A DNA stretch of 64,000 bases. Origin: Hofstenia miamia (Eukaryota > Xenacoelomorpha > Acoela > Hofsteniidae). Of this stretch, positions 35,076 to 45,937 are shown in pieces. Within the stretch, counting starts at the first letter, position 1, and each line of letters begins with the position of its first letter. The notes under the pieces are model-generated. The model did no database searches. It was not told where the DNA came from and worked only from the letters and a program-made list of their open reading frames with translations. The stretch lies in NCBI GenBank assembly GCA_900660155.1, contig CABFPE010000125.1, positions 453,502 through 517,501 of the forward strand, read 5' to 3'. The position numbers and the translations under genes were made by a program.

Positions 35076-37250
35076 ATGGATAATGATTATGATTATGTAC
35101 GGCTACTGACGTGATAAATCGATGATGATGACTGGGTGGTAGTCGATCCGTACAGGATCCAAAGATGGCAGATTGAGGTGTGCTGTTCTCTCATAAGAAA
35201 TCTTGAACAATGTGTTGCAAGGGAAACTTGTAGAAAGTAAGGCTGAATCTGTTGAGCGTAGTTAGAAGCCGTATTGTAAATGGGTTTATGTAGATCGCCC
35301 GATGGCAGATTTGATTGGAGTGAAAGCCAGCTTAGTGTGAGACAAAAAATTTATTAGCGCCGCAAGTTTTCTCGTTATTGTTCGGATGATAAAGATGTTG
35401 AAAGACGATCTTTCCTCTTGTTCATGAGCAACTTGGATTAAGTGTATTCTCTCGGTATTGTAGTTTGGGCAGCGGAAGATGATATGGTTGATGCTTTCTC
35501 TCTCTTGGCATCTGATATTAGAGCAGAAAGGAGAAGTCCGTTGGTTTATCTTTGAGATATAGTCGTTGTGCATGCCGTGACCCATAAGTGCTGAGGTGAG
35601 GACATATGGAATGTTTTTAAGGGAAGTGAAGAAATGCTTGATACTGGAATGTAAGCTTCGTTTTATTGAACAATTTCTTACTGCGCTCGCGTAAGCATCT
35701 ACAATACCATTGGTTATTATGTTTTCTGCGTATGCTTGCTCAGTGTTTGCTTGCATTAGCTTGTTATTAACTGCTCGTCGATAGGTGTTAGTCTTGCTAG
35801 GCTGATTACTTCTGCAGTGCCGCAGGTCTTGAAAGATTTGCAAATCTTTCAGCGAATATTTTTTGTACAGAAATAGGAGACTTGCACACGGTCTTCTTCT
35901 TCAAAGCAGTGCCCCAGATGCGAATGGCGTACCTTATTCTAGGTACAAGCACACCATCATGCAGGTTTCTAATTTTGGAAGAGTTTGCTCTAAATGTGAC
36001 AGAGGCAATTTTGGTGAGTCTGTGAGCGTACGATTTGTTTTGTCTCCAAGAGTAATAAGATTGTTATTTGCAAGAGTGATGTGTGTTAAGGCTGGTGTTC
36101 GTTTTTTGTAAACAAAATAGCATGCGTCTTTGAAATGTTGAGTACCAGGCCCTTTTTGTAGACCAGATAGAGTTTCACTAACTAGTCTAGCTATATCTTC
36201 AGTGTTGTCAGTCATGCGTATAATACTGTTGCAATCGTCAGCGTAAGCCACGACTTTACAGATCTCTGAGAGTTTTATCAGAATCTCATTAATGCAGATG
36301 TACCACAGTAGCGGGCTCAGACATCCTCCTTGAGGTGTTCCACAATTGGGAGTCATGATCAGTTCTGGAAAAATTTTGCAGCAGGCCTTCCGAGAACCTA
36401 AAAGAGCGCTTACCAATCTGATGGTAGAACTGTCGGTGTTACTGTTGTTCGTTAATTGTTCCAAAAGTTGAGGAGAAGTCGAAGCTGAGGTGCAAAGTAT
36501 CTTAGGTTTTGATGTAATTGTAAATTTCCAATAGTGCTGTTTCAGTATTTCTTGTGGGTATTAAACCATGCTGTGAATTGTGTAGCCAGCTAGTCTAAGC
36601 GTGTTATGATGTTTTTTTCTAACAGATATTGGGCGAAAAAATCTTGCATTTAAGCTTCCGTTCACCCCAAGAGGATAGGCTTCTTCAAAAAGGTGACTGT
36701 GGCGGCTCTCAGTCTCTCAGGAAAATGGGCAGTTTTGTAACATAAGTTGATGAGATTTGCCAGTATTTGACGCATATTACCTACAATGGATTTAATATGT
36801 TCCGCCCTGATATGGTCCTTACCTGCAGATTTGTTATTGCGAACGTTCCTGATAATTGTCTTGACTTCCTCTTAAGTGACTGGATTCCAGTGTCCTGAAT
36901 CAGTGGTATTGGATTGCATTTGTTCAATTTCGGTTTTACTGTAGCATAAGTCGGCTCTATTTGATGGGACAAAGAAGTGATTCATCAGGTCTCTACTGTG
37001 TGTTGACAGTTCACCATTGGATTTCTCATAATTTGTAATAACCTTGTCTCTTGTTTTATTGGTGCCCATGCAGACCTTATTCAAAAGTTTCCAAGGTTCT
37101 GGTTGCTCTTCACATGCTGAACGCCTGAAGTTACGTTTAGCCTGTCTAATCATCCTCTGGCAATCTGTTTTAATTGTCGTTCCAGAAAAACGGTGTAGTA
37201 TTGGTCTGTGTTACTTTTCCAAGTTTTGTGGAGGATCTTGAAGCAGATAA
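35076..37250 (-). mobile_element. R1/I-like LINE ORF2: RT and C-terminal zinc motif
   Basis: Read on the minus strand. 37153-36872 covers the start of the RT region (MIRQAKRNFRRSACEEQPEP, YSKTEIEQM). 36850-36700 gives VRNNKSAGKDHIRAEHIKSI, the conserved 'GPDGI' area. 36464-35934 holds GTPQGGCLSPLLW and VVAYADDCNS with intact Y-A-D-D. 35843-35286 is the C-terminal domain: LTSALMGHGMHNDYISKI, then a zinc motif, C-S-N-I-R-C...ESINHIIFRCPNYNTER. That layout is typical of the R1/I group rather than CR1. The 3' end is probably the GATAATGATTATGATTATG repeat at 35076-35096. No endonuclease is visible. Frameshifts and stops are present. Confidence 0.8.
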
Positions 37251-37379
37251 ATGGTGTTGTTTGGTGTAATTTTAAGAAGTTCATAAATCAAATTTGGGAT
37301 TTGCTAGCGTTGAATTGCACGATATTATGCATATCCATTGTTATTGTTAGGATTTGTTAGGCGGCTGCATTCTAATTCG

Positions 37380-37710
37380 ACAATATTCATTGCGATTTCT
37401 CCTGTTTCTCTTTAGCCGATTTTTGAATATTGGACATTGACCACTGAGAGTGTGATGTGAGGTAGATTGATCATAATATTTTCTTGAATTCGCACAAAAT
37501 CGCGTGTTCTTGTTGAATTTATGTCCTTGAATAACTTCATGTTTTTCCCCACACTTAGCATGTGTCTTTGGGTCAGTGTTGTTCTAGTTAAATATGAGTC
37601 CATTAAGTCCTCTTCCATTTCTGTAGCAGGAGAATTCATGATCATTAGTAGAGGATCCCATTGCTGGTCATTTTCTACGGCAAGACGTTTCTTTCGTTGC
37701 AATAAATATC
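37380..37710 (-). mobile_element. LINE ORF1 zinc-knuckle region (first copy)
   Basis: One minus frame gives THAKCGEKHEVIQGHKF, RFCANSRKYY and SHHTLSGQCPIF, a C-x2-C..H..C-type knuckle like those of LINE ORF1 proteins. The open 96-residue frame at 37412-37702 is a shadow of it. The identical region at 40040-40373 is the duplicated version. This places ORF1 immediately before the RT start, with no room for an endonuclease domain, so that part has been deleted. Confidence 0.5.
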
Positions 37711-38283
37711 AAAGAAGAACTTCTTTGTTAGAGCAACTTTTAAATTCTTTCTTTTTAACTTTAAGAACTCCAAGTAGATTTGTATCCTTACTTTCCCGGT
37801 ATCTTATGTAGGCCTCATTTCTATCTTTCTTCATTTTATCGAGGTGACTGTTCCACCAATTCATAATAATGTAGAGTTATAAAGTTAATCAGCTGCAAGC
37901 CTTTGTTGTCAGTATATATATCACAAAAAACAGGGTTGTGTGAGCATTTAAATTTCCACACACTATTGATTTTTCAACTACATTTCTTCTTTTTACACGA
38001 GATAGTGAAAGCAATTCATAAACAAGTTGAAATGATTTACCTACGTTGCATTGGATGATATCATACATTATTATATTTTATTTCGGTAAAGATGGGCTTA
38101 CAGCTTATCAATGAATTATAATACCTCTAAATTGAGAAAAATGCAGCGTTGTTGATACGCTGTTTACAGCGTCTCAATTGAACTTGTTTATCACACTTTT
38201 ATTTGTTATTGATACAGCGTTTACAGCTGACTAATCCCAATTGAATGTTATAATTCTAAACATTTTAAAATAATGCCAGAATC

Positions 38284-38535
38284 GTGCGATTTGGAAACCT
38301 TTGGCACGCTTCTTTGTTATTTATTATGGCGTATTTGCAAAGAAAACACAAAAGAAAGACTCAAAAATTGTGGGTACAGCAGTGGATATCTCAACGATCA
38401 ACATATGGTGGCATATCATTGATGCAAGAACTAAAATTAGAGGATTCACATGGCTTCAAAAGCTTTTTGCGAATAGATGCGGAACAGTTTGAGGAACTTA
38501 TTTCAATGGTGGGGCCTATAATACACAAATTGTAG
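38284..38535 (+). pseudogene. Harbinger transposase N-terminal fragment
   Basis: The frame contains QELKLEDSHGFKSFLRIDAE then QFEELISMVGPII, the conserved N-terminal block of HARBI1-type nucleases ('R...YFRMS.EQF+ELL..V.P.I'). It stops at TAG right after this block, before any DDE residue. The same frame lies at 40947-41198. Confidence 0.75.
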
Positions 38536-38905
38536 TTGTTGGAAATATTCCCAACGAAGAACGTAGATTTCTTCTTTTCCAGCACCAGATTTCTTTAATT
38601 TTTCAATTTTTGCTAATTCCCGAGAGTAATAGCTTCTCAAGCTATTCCATTTCAATTTTGCTTCCTCACCTACGTTATTTTTGATAAGCATACATTCATG
38701 TTAAATACTGCCCATGCTTATTTAGAAATGCTAAAGTTTAAAATTAAAATAATTTACCTGTCATCATTCCAATATTTAATGCGATTTCAGAAAATGCCGC
38801 TTATTTTTCTCCTGATTTTTATAATTGGGATTAGAGACATCCCACCCGTTTATTCTTTAACTTTTTCAAGCAATTGGTTCGTGATCCTTTCCTGTTGCAT
38901 GCCTA
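38503..38905 (-). pseudogene. Harbinger MADF/Myb-like protein fragment
   Basis: At 38503-38691 the minus strand encodes EEAKLKWNSLRSYYSRELAK, then KSGAGKEEIYVLRWEYFQQL, a good match to the second half of MADF domains. Just upstream (38700-38905), in another frame, TNQLLEKVKEYTG resembles the first MADF helix. MADF or Myb-like partners are the usual second ORF of Harbinger elements. Its 3' end overlaps the convergent transposase fragment, which implies that the DNA between the two genes was deleted. The same region lies at 41166-41568. Confidence 0.7.
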
Positions 38906-38938
38906 GTTTCGAATGAATATAGTTGATTTAATGTTTAC

Positions 38939-39034
38939 ACTAGCGTAATGACTAATTATGAAAGGAATGAAAGACGAAATATCAACACTAGCGTAATGAC
39001 TAATTATGAAAGGAATGAAAGACGAAATATCAAA
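38939..39034. repeat. 48-bp tandem duplication present in only one copy
   Basis: A 48-base unit beginning ACTAGCGTAATGACTAATTA occurs twice in a row here but once at the matching place near 41602 in the second contig copy. This fits a length difference between haplotypes, or an assembly error. Confidence 0.8.
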
Positions 39035-39787
39035 AGTGGTTTGATCACGTCAATTCAATTCTGGAAATATGATCGTCTTTCAAGTGTTTACAGCAGTATT
39101 AGCGCAATTGATAAGCTCGATTACGCATTGTTTTGATTTCATTAGTTTTATTACCTGATCGTCGTTCACAGCTGTTTGCAGCTGAATTTGTGCTAATTGA
39201 GCACTCCATTGCGAAATATTATATTTCATTGATAAGCTGTAAACACACCTTAATGTGTTTGATTTCTTTTTGAATAACGAAGTAGTCTTCACGGATCCCG
39301 CATTTCGTATTTTTAATATTGATTTTTATTTTATTCATCATTGAAGGACAGCTTCCGTCAGGCGTGTAGTGGTTCTTAGCATGTTCGGAGAATTGTTTTG
39401 ATCGATTGCATATAGTACAACACCTTAAATCTCTGTATCTAGAATTATCGTTGATTGTATGTTCTTTACCATATCGATAGCACGTAGGATTCCAGAATAA
39501 AATTCATATTATGTTTAACACTTTTTTTTAAAATCATTAGGGCTAATCCTTATAGCAGCTCGGTGTTTTGTTTTGACATCTCTTTGTCTAAAAAAGAAAA
39601 CAAAGTGTATATCATGTTCACCATCAAATATCTCGGTGTTACCGATTGTCAGTTGCTTCTTAAAGGTTTCGCGGTTTGTCCATTTTGGTATTTGTGGTAT
39701 AATTATGCTAGGATCGCGTAGTTTCAGCTGTTCACTTGTAATAGATGCTTAGTTTAACGTTTCACGTACGTGATTAAGGTTGTCAGG

Positions 39788-39788
39788 N
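39788..39788. other. Assembly join (single N)
   Basis: Junction between the two versions of the 2.66-kb segment. Confidence 0.87.
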
Positions 39789-42402
39789 TGAAGTTACGTT
39801 TAGCCTGTCTAATCATCCTCTGGCAATCTGTTTTAATTGTCGTTCCAGAAAAACGGTGTAGTATTGGTCTGTGTTACTTTTCCAAGTTTTGTGGAGGATC
39901 TTGAAGCAGATAAATGGTGTTGTTTGGTGTAATTTTAAGAAGTTCATAAATCAAATTTGGGATTTGCTAGCGTTGAATTGCACGATATTATGCATATCCA
40001 TTGTTATTGTTAGGATTTGTTAGGCGGCTGCATTCTAATTCGACAATATTCATTGCGATTTCTCCTGTTTCTCTTTAGCCGATTTTTGAATATTGGACAT
40101 TGACCGCTGAGAGTGTGATGTGAGGTAGATTGATCATAATATTTTCTTGAATTCGCACAAAATCGCGTGTTCTTGTTGAATTTATGTCCTTGAATAACTT
40201 CATGTTTTTCCCCACACTTAGCATGTGTCTTTGGGTCAGTGTTGTTCTAGTTAAATATGAGTCCATTAAGTCCTCTTCCATTTCTGTAGCAGGAGAATTC
40301 ATGATCATTAGTAGAGGATCCCATTGCTGGTCATTTTCTACGGCAAGACGTTTCTTTCGTTGCAATAAATATCAAAGAAGAACTTCTTTGTTAGAGCAAC
40401 TTTTAAATTCTTTCTTTTTAACTTTAAGAACTCCAAGTAGATTTGTATCCTTACTTTCCCGGTATCTTATGTAGGCCTCATTTCTATCTTTCTTCATTTT
40501 ATCGAGGTGACTGTTCCACCAATTCATAATAATGTAGAGTTATAAAGTTAATCAGCTGCAAGCCTTTGTTGTCAGTATATATATCACAAAAAACAGGGTT
40601 GTGTGAGCATTTAAATTTCCACACACTATTGATTTTTCAACTACATTTCTTCTTTTTACACGAGATAGTGAAAGCAATTCATAAACAAGTTGAAATGATT
40701 TACCTACGTTGCATTGGATGATATCATACATTATTATATTTTATTTCGGTAAAGATGGGCTTACAGCTTATCAATGAATTATAATACCTCTAAATTGAGA
40801 AAAATGCAGCGTTGTTGATACGCTGTTTACAGCGTCTCAATTGAACTTGTTTATCACACTTTTATTTGTTATTGATACAGCGTTTACAGCTGACTAATCC
40901 CAATTGAATGTTATAATTCTAAACATTTTAAAATAATGCCAGAATCGTGCGATTTGGAAACCTTTGGCACGCTTCTTTGTTATTTATTATGGCGTATTTG
41001 CAAAGAAAACACAAAAGAAAGACTCAAAAATTGTGGGTACAGCAGTGGATATCTCAACGATCAACATATGGTGGCATATCATTGATGCAAGAACTAAAAT
41101 TAGAGGATTCACATGGCTTCAAAAGCTTTTTGCGAATAGATGCGGAACAGTTTGAGGAACTTATTTCAATGGTGGGGCCTATAATACACAAATTGTAGTT
41201 GTTGGAAATATTCCCAACGAAGAACGTAGATTTCTTCTTTTCCAGCACCAGATTTCTTTAATTTTTCAATTTTTGCTAATTCCCGAGAGTAATAGCTTCT
41301 CAAGCTATTCCATTTCAATTTTGCTTCCTCACCTACGTTATTTTTGATAAGCATACATTCATGTTAAATACTGCCCATGCTTATTTAGAAATGCTAAAGT
41401 TTAAAATTAAAATAATTTACCTGTCATCATTCCAATATTTAATGCGATTTCAGAAAATGCCGCTTATTTTTCTCCTGATTTTTATAATTGGGATTAGAGA
41501 CATCCCACCCGTTTATTCTTTAACTTTTTCAAGCAATTGGTTCGTGATCCTTTCCTGTTGCATGCCTAGTTTCGAATGAATATAGTTGATTTAATGTTTA
41601 CACTAGCGTAATGACTAATTATGAAAGGAATGAAAGACGAAATATCAAAAGTGGTTTGATCACGTCAATTCAATTCTGGAAATATGATCGTCTTTCAAGT
41701 GTTTACAGCAGTATTAGCGCAATTGATAAGCTCGATTACGCATTGTTTTGATTTCATTAGTTTTATTACCTGATCGTCGTTCACAGCTGTTTGCAGCTGA
41801 ATTTGTGCTAATTGAGCACTCCATTGCGAAATATTATATTTCATTGATAAGCTGTAAACACACCTTAATGTGTTTGATTTCTTTTTGAATAACGAAGTAG
41901 TCTTCACGGATCCCGCATTTCGTATTTTTAATATTGATTTTTATTTTATTCATCATTGAAGGACAGCTTCCGTCAGGCGTGTAGTGGTTCTTAGCATGTT
42001 CGGAGAATTGTTTTGATCGATTGCATATAGTACAACACCTTAAATCTCTGTATCTAGAATTATCGTTGATTGTATGTTCTTTACCATATCGATAGCACGT
42101 AGGATTCCAGAATAAAATTCATATTATGTTTAACACTTTTTTTAAAAATCATTAGGGCTAATCCTTATAGCAGCTCGGTGTTTTGTTTTGACATCTCTTT
42201 GTCTAAAAAAGAAAACAAAGTGTATATCATGTTCACCATCAAATATCTCGGTGTTACCGATTGTCAGTTGCTTCTTAAAGGTTTCGCGGTTTGTCCATTT
42301 TGGTATTTGTGGTATAATTATGCTAGGATCGCGTAGTTTCAGCTGTTCACTTGTAATAGATGCTTAGTTTAACGTTTCACGTACGTGATTAAGGTTGTCA
42401 GG
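39789..42402. repeat. Second copy of the 2.66-kb duplication
   Basis: This repeats 37126-39787 and continues without a break into the N-terminal part of LINE ORF1 at 42403-42963. The true locus order is therefore 35076-37125 followed by 39789-42963. Confidence 0.85.
40764..41854 (+). mobile_element. PIF/Harbinger element (duplicate of 38101-39239)
   Basis: Same element with the same ends and the same remnants (transposase N-terminus 40947-41198 plus; MADF 41166-41568 minus), lacking the 48-bp tandem repeat. 1,091 bases. The minus-strand LINE ORF1 resumes on both sides of it. Confidence 0.8.
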
Positions 42403-42963
42403 ATCAACTTCTATGATAGTTTTCTCCTTAATCTCGGTAATTTTAGTTGGATTAAAGCTTAAGCCCTTGTTGCTAAGCTTGTTGGAAATAGACTGAACGC
42501 TTTCTTTTATCATTAACCTTTCTGGTTTAATCTTATAATGTATAACTTGACTATTGACAGCTTCTGCGAAATTCATCTGAGTTTTTAGAGCAGGCATTTC
42601 TTGAGATTCTTTTAAGTTTTACATTTGTTTTTTCAAATTGTTTATGCCATTGACAATAGAGTGCAACCGGTTGGCAAGTCAAGACTAATGGACGTTTGTC
42701 ATTTTCATCTTTACACACAGTACATATGTAAAGTAAGCAATCGAACGTTGCAATCGATCGGTATACTGTTTTCGTTAATTTAACATCGTGAGAAATATGT
42801 TCCCATTTTGAGCAAATGGCGCATTGTAGCGCAGAATCTTTACTTCGGATTTGCAGGAGAGACATACATCAACGTCTTCCTGTCCCGTTAACATTGGAAT
42901 TGACTTCTCCCGTAGGGATTGGAATTGACTTATTTTCTGACCTCTGAATAGGAATTGACTCAA
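41860..42963 (-). mobile_element. LINE ORF1 with PHD-like finger, decayed
   Basis: From 42963 down the minus strand encodes DVDVCLSCKSEVK, then (frame change) SALQCAICSKWEH and LLYICTVCK: C-x2-C..C-x2-C-x4-H..C-x2-C, a PHD-like finger. This is found at the N-terminus of ORF1 in some R1/I- and jockey-group LINEs. 42364-42597 continues with a charged region (ALKTQMNFAEAVNSQVIHYK). Near 41960-42080 comes CYRYGKEHTIN, CCTICNRSKQF and HYTPDGSCPSM, a gag-like zinc knuckle, then the Harbinger insertion. Several frameshifts. Confidence 0.6.
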
Positions 42964-43479
42964 TTTCTGATGTATATAGCTAAAATTTCACCATTTTTGT
43001 TAATCTAAAAATATCAGTATATATCTTTTTCGAATATTAGCACTACATTTTAAAATAAACTTGAATTAAAACAGTATCATTGAACAAATTTCAAATTTGC
43101 TGGAATGTGGGCGAAGGTATAGAATAGGGTGCACGCATAGCAAGCGGACAAATTAAACAATAATATAGGGTAAAAACGATGAGAAATGCATACGTAAAAA
43201 GTTTAAAAAATAATAGATAGTCACCGATAATTTTGCATAATTAGCCAAATTGTTAGCACGCGGTATATATTTAAGGACATTAGCACAGAAAACTTGTAAT
43301 TAATAAAATTACTAACTATTATTAAAGAAATTACAAGATATAAAAGTATTTTTTTGCAAATCTTTACATCATTAGTGTAAATCAAGTTCTTCTTACTTGA
43401 GATTTTTAAATTAATATTCCAATGCATAGACAATTAACGATTTTGCCAAATCTCTTCCCATGAATCAGAAAATAACCTA
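42964..43479. other. No recognisable feature
   Basis: AT-rich, no coding region recognised. Confidence 0.5.
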
Positions 43480-43571
43480 GCCGCGCTTTGTACTATGCGG
43501 TTTGTACAAAGCGCGGTGAAAACTACGCAATAAGCGTCGCTTTGTACAATTTCCATAGTACAAAGCGCGGC
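43480..43571. repeat. Nested GC-rich inverted repeat, 92 bp
   Basis: GCCGCGCTTTGTACTATG (43480-43497) is matched perfectly by its complement at 43554-43571. Within it CCGCGCTTTGTAC (43481-43493) also pairs perfectly with GTACAAAGCGCGG (43504-43516), and a further GCTTTGTAC lies at about 43539. The segment could fold as one long hairpin or as smaller cruciforms. GCGCGG-rich arms in AT-rich DNA suggest a tiny MITE or foldback element. No target duplication is evident. Confidence 0.75.
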
Positions 43572-43576
43572 AAATA

Positions 43577-43600
43577 TCTATATATGTATATATGTATGTT

Positions 43601-43633
<33 letters not shown>

Positions 43634-43634
43634 T
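43577..43634. repeat. TA-rich microsatellite
   Basis: An interrupted (TA)n tract with a pure run of about 26 bases, directly after the inverted repeat. Confidence 0.85.
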
Positions 43635-43639
43635 CATAA

Positions 43640-44600
43640 TAATTATAAAAGGTGCCAAACAGTTCCGTAGCTAGAAAATTTTTTTAGTGGGCAAGATATA
43701 GTTCATGGTGAGCATCAGTATTCTTGGCGGTTGATAACGAAACTAATAATAAATTAAGTTATGATGGTTTGGATTGCATGGGTGCATTATGTACATAATG
43801 GTTTGGCTTTTCAATACAACTACATAGTCATATATTTGTAATAATTTCATTTTTCATTTCTTAGAAGCAAACAATATAGGACTTCAAAGCTTGTGTTCAG
43901 AAAAATTTAGGCCTGATAAATTCTATAAATCAATATCAATACTTGTGAAAATTATAAAATCGACATGTTTTCACACACACACGTAAATGAATATTGCACT
44001 GAACCGTACTTTTTATGCTTTACACCATGATATTTCAAGAGTGCTTTATGCTTACACCTTTTGGCCAATTGAGTTTCAATAAATTTTGAAGAATAACGAT
44101 GATATAGTATAAACTTGTATGTTTTTTTATTGCAGGAATTTATATTTCAATCCACTGTAAAGCTTTCATTACAAATTTTACGAGCAATATATATTTATAA
44201 ATCCCGGTTCTTCACTATCTTAAAAATTTATCTATATACTATACAGACACTGACAATAACAGCATCAATCATTAAAATGAAGGATTTTTAAATAATATGA
44301 TATGCAATCATATTGCTGTAGCTTATTTACAATTTTGAACAAACAGATGCAATCTTAATTCTTTAGGATTCGGAAAACTGTTAAGGATACATTTTTAGTT
44401 AGTCTTGTTCTTATGCATGCATTTAGCTAATTTGACGCCAGTTCAAGTGTCTGATTGCAAATGTAATTGTAAAATGTTGTGGTGATTGCTACTGAACATA
44501 TTCTATGATATACTATATTAACATTATTGTAAATATATTGATATAACTAACTAAAAAGTTATGTTGCAATTTTTAATTTATTAATGACAATATAATCCCT
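43640..44600. other. No recognisable feature
   Basis: AT-rich, no coding region recognised. Confidence 0.5.
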
Positions 44601-44610
44601 TTTATTTTTT

Positions 44611-45040
44611 TCAGCATTTTTTCCGCTTTCCTAAATCATTTAATAACAAACATACATTAGCTAAGGCACAAGATTTTAATAAAATCCTAACAATTGTTTC
44701 ATCTGATCTAGCATCTCTTTGATGTATCCGAGGAAAACGGCAATTGAAAAGACCAATAGCTATTTTAACAGATAATCGACTTTTAAATTGATTGTTAAAA
44801 GTGAATTTGCTTTGGTTTTGTTTGGCCATTGTTTCTCTGCATGCAGGAATCAACCATTTCTAACAACGAAATCATTGTCCTAAAAGATGTTGATAATTGG
44901 TAAATAAAGTATCGTATTATAAAAAACGCATCATTATTAAGAACTCGTTGGTTGTGTACACTACCTGGCCATACAATGTAAATGTAAGAAGCAAATGGTT
45001 CTGGCAAACAACTATCAATTGCATTGCACAGTAGTCTCCT
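44611..45040 (-). pseudogene. PIF/Harbinger transposase DDE fragment
   Basis: Minus-strand 45007 down gives FASYIYIVWPGSVHNQRVLN, the 'F..+YVGWPG..HDARVL' block of DDE_Tnp_4 (HARBI1-type) nucleases. Then 44853-44611 gives KFTFNNQFKSRLSVKIAIGL followed by FPRIHQRDARSDETIVRILL and LANVCLLLND, the 'FN..LS..R..VE..F..LK.RF..L' to 'CVLHN.C' C-terminal block. The usual Glu in the R-x2-V-E motif reads Ala-Ile here, so a catalytic residue appears lost. Two frames. It is not contiguous with the Harbinger N-terminus at 38-41 kb. Confidence 0.72.
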
Positions 45041-45527
45041 TTGCTAAAGGATGCTTTTTGGATCCAGTATCGGTATTAGAGTTTCAACAATTAATCAAGT
45101 AATCCTTGGTATTCCTGATTTATTTTCAATTTTTGTTTCAATATAAATCTTTTCTTCTTCAGATTGCCAATAAATGAATTCTGATATGAGATTATTTTTA
45201 ACCGCAGTAATATATATGGATATGTATTTATGAGCTGTCTAATCACTTAAATTAAATTCCATTGCTAGTTAAAACGGTTTCATTTCGGAGGCCAAATATT
45301 TTACTCCAACTAAAGCAATTTTAAACAAAGAGTGAAACAGTTTACCAATTGACTGATATTTTTAGTTTTAGTAAGTTTGTTATTTATAGAAATCAATGCT
45401 AAACTTTTCAACCGAAAAAACAATCTTTTCAAAACTAAGCTTTGAAATGGATTTCAAAGTAGTATTTTCGAACAATAGCAATTGAGTATTGATCTATGCC
45501 AGACAGCTAATGCGACTCTAGGATCTA

Positions 45528-45587
45528 TGAATTGGGCGGACACAACCCGCCCCGATTAAAGCTTAAGAACGGTTTAAGCCCAATTCA
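45528..45587. repeat. 10-bp inverted repeat around a GC-rich loop
   Basis: TGAATTGGGC (45528-45537) and GCCCAATTCA (45578-45587) are perfect complements, with 40 bases between them containing GGCGGACACAACCCGCC. Likely a hairpin or element end; family unknown. Confidence 0.5.
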
Positions 45588-45724
45588 AAACAATGGCATT
45601 CGGCAAAATCCCTGCCCAGCCATATTAATTATTATATACTAATGTATAAAATTTGAGAAACGTTTATAAAATTTTATTCTCAAAAAATTACAAAATTCAG
45701 AATTTTTGAAACGTCCGCATTAAT

Positions 45725-45937
45725 TTGCAGACCGTAAGTCTTGACAGTTCAATGGCTTTTACTTTCATTGTAGAGCTGGACGCCAGGCGGCTGCTTCGCC
45801 GTCGCCGCCAACAAATTTTAGGTCAACTAGCCTCCGGAAAATTTAGACGGCTGAGCCGATTGATAACTAAAAGCATATCAAGACAAACGAAATGTGTCAT
45901 AAAAAGGAAACCGTATTTAAAGTCTTTGATTTGGTAG
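45725..45937 (+). other. Unrecognised Arg-rich ORF, GC-rich patch
   Basis: 70 codons; the middle reads LDARRLLRRRRQQILGQLAS in a GC- and CpG-rich stretch (45775-45850) unlike its surroundings. An acceptor-like TTTACTTTCATTGTAG lies just before the GC-rich part, so it could be an exon, but I know no matching family and the C-terminus ends in ordinary AT-rich sequence. It may be a fragment of an unknown repeat. Confidence 0.2.

Larger units (their letters stand above)
38101..39239 (+). mobile_element. PIF/Harbinger element, 1,139 bp, inside LINE ORF1
   Basis: The ends are inverted: CAGCTTATCAATGAATTATA at 38101 and, reverse complemented from 39239, CAGCTTATCAATGAAATATA. The flanks are TTA and TAA, near the TWA target of PIF/Harbinger. 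Inside are remnants of both Harbinger proteins: the transposase N-terminus on plus and a MADF/Myb-like protein on minus. Most of the DDE nuclease is gone. It interrupts the R1/I-like LINE. The same element appears as 40764-41854 because of the assembly duplication. Confidence 0.8.
37126..39787. repeat. First copy of a 2.66-kb duplication ending at an N
   Basis: This recurs at 39789-42402, offset 2663 bases before and 2615 bases after a 48-bp tandem repeat that only this copy has. It ends on the base before the single N at 39788, and the second copy starts on the base after it. The few differences (for example A/G at 37443/40106) look allelic. Read it as an unmerged overlap. The Harbinger and LINE parts inside should be counted once. 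Confidence 0.87.

Noticed and set aside
37412-37702. 96-residue open frame, also at 40075-40365, as a host protein
   Set aside because: The neighbouring frame carries a LINE ORF1 zinc knuckle and the region is inside the LINE; this frame is a shadow.
37126-42402. True tandem duplication of a Harbinger-containing LINE
   Set aside because: Copy borders coincide exactly with a single N and copies differ only at allele level; better explained as unmerged contigs.
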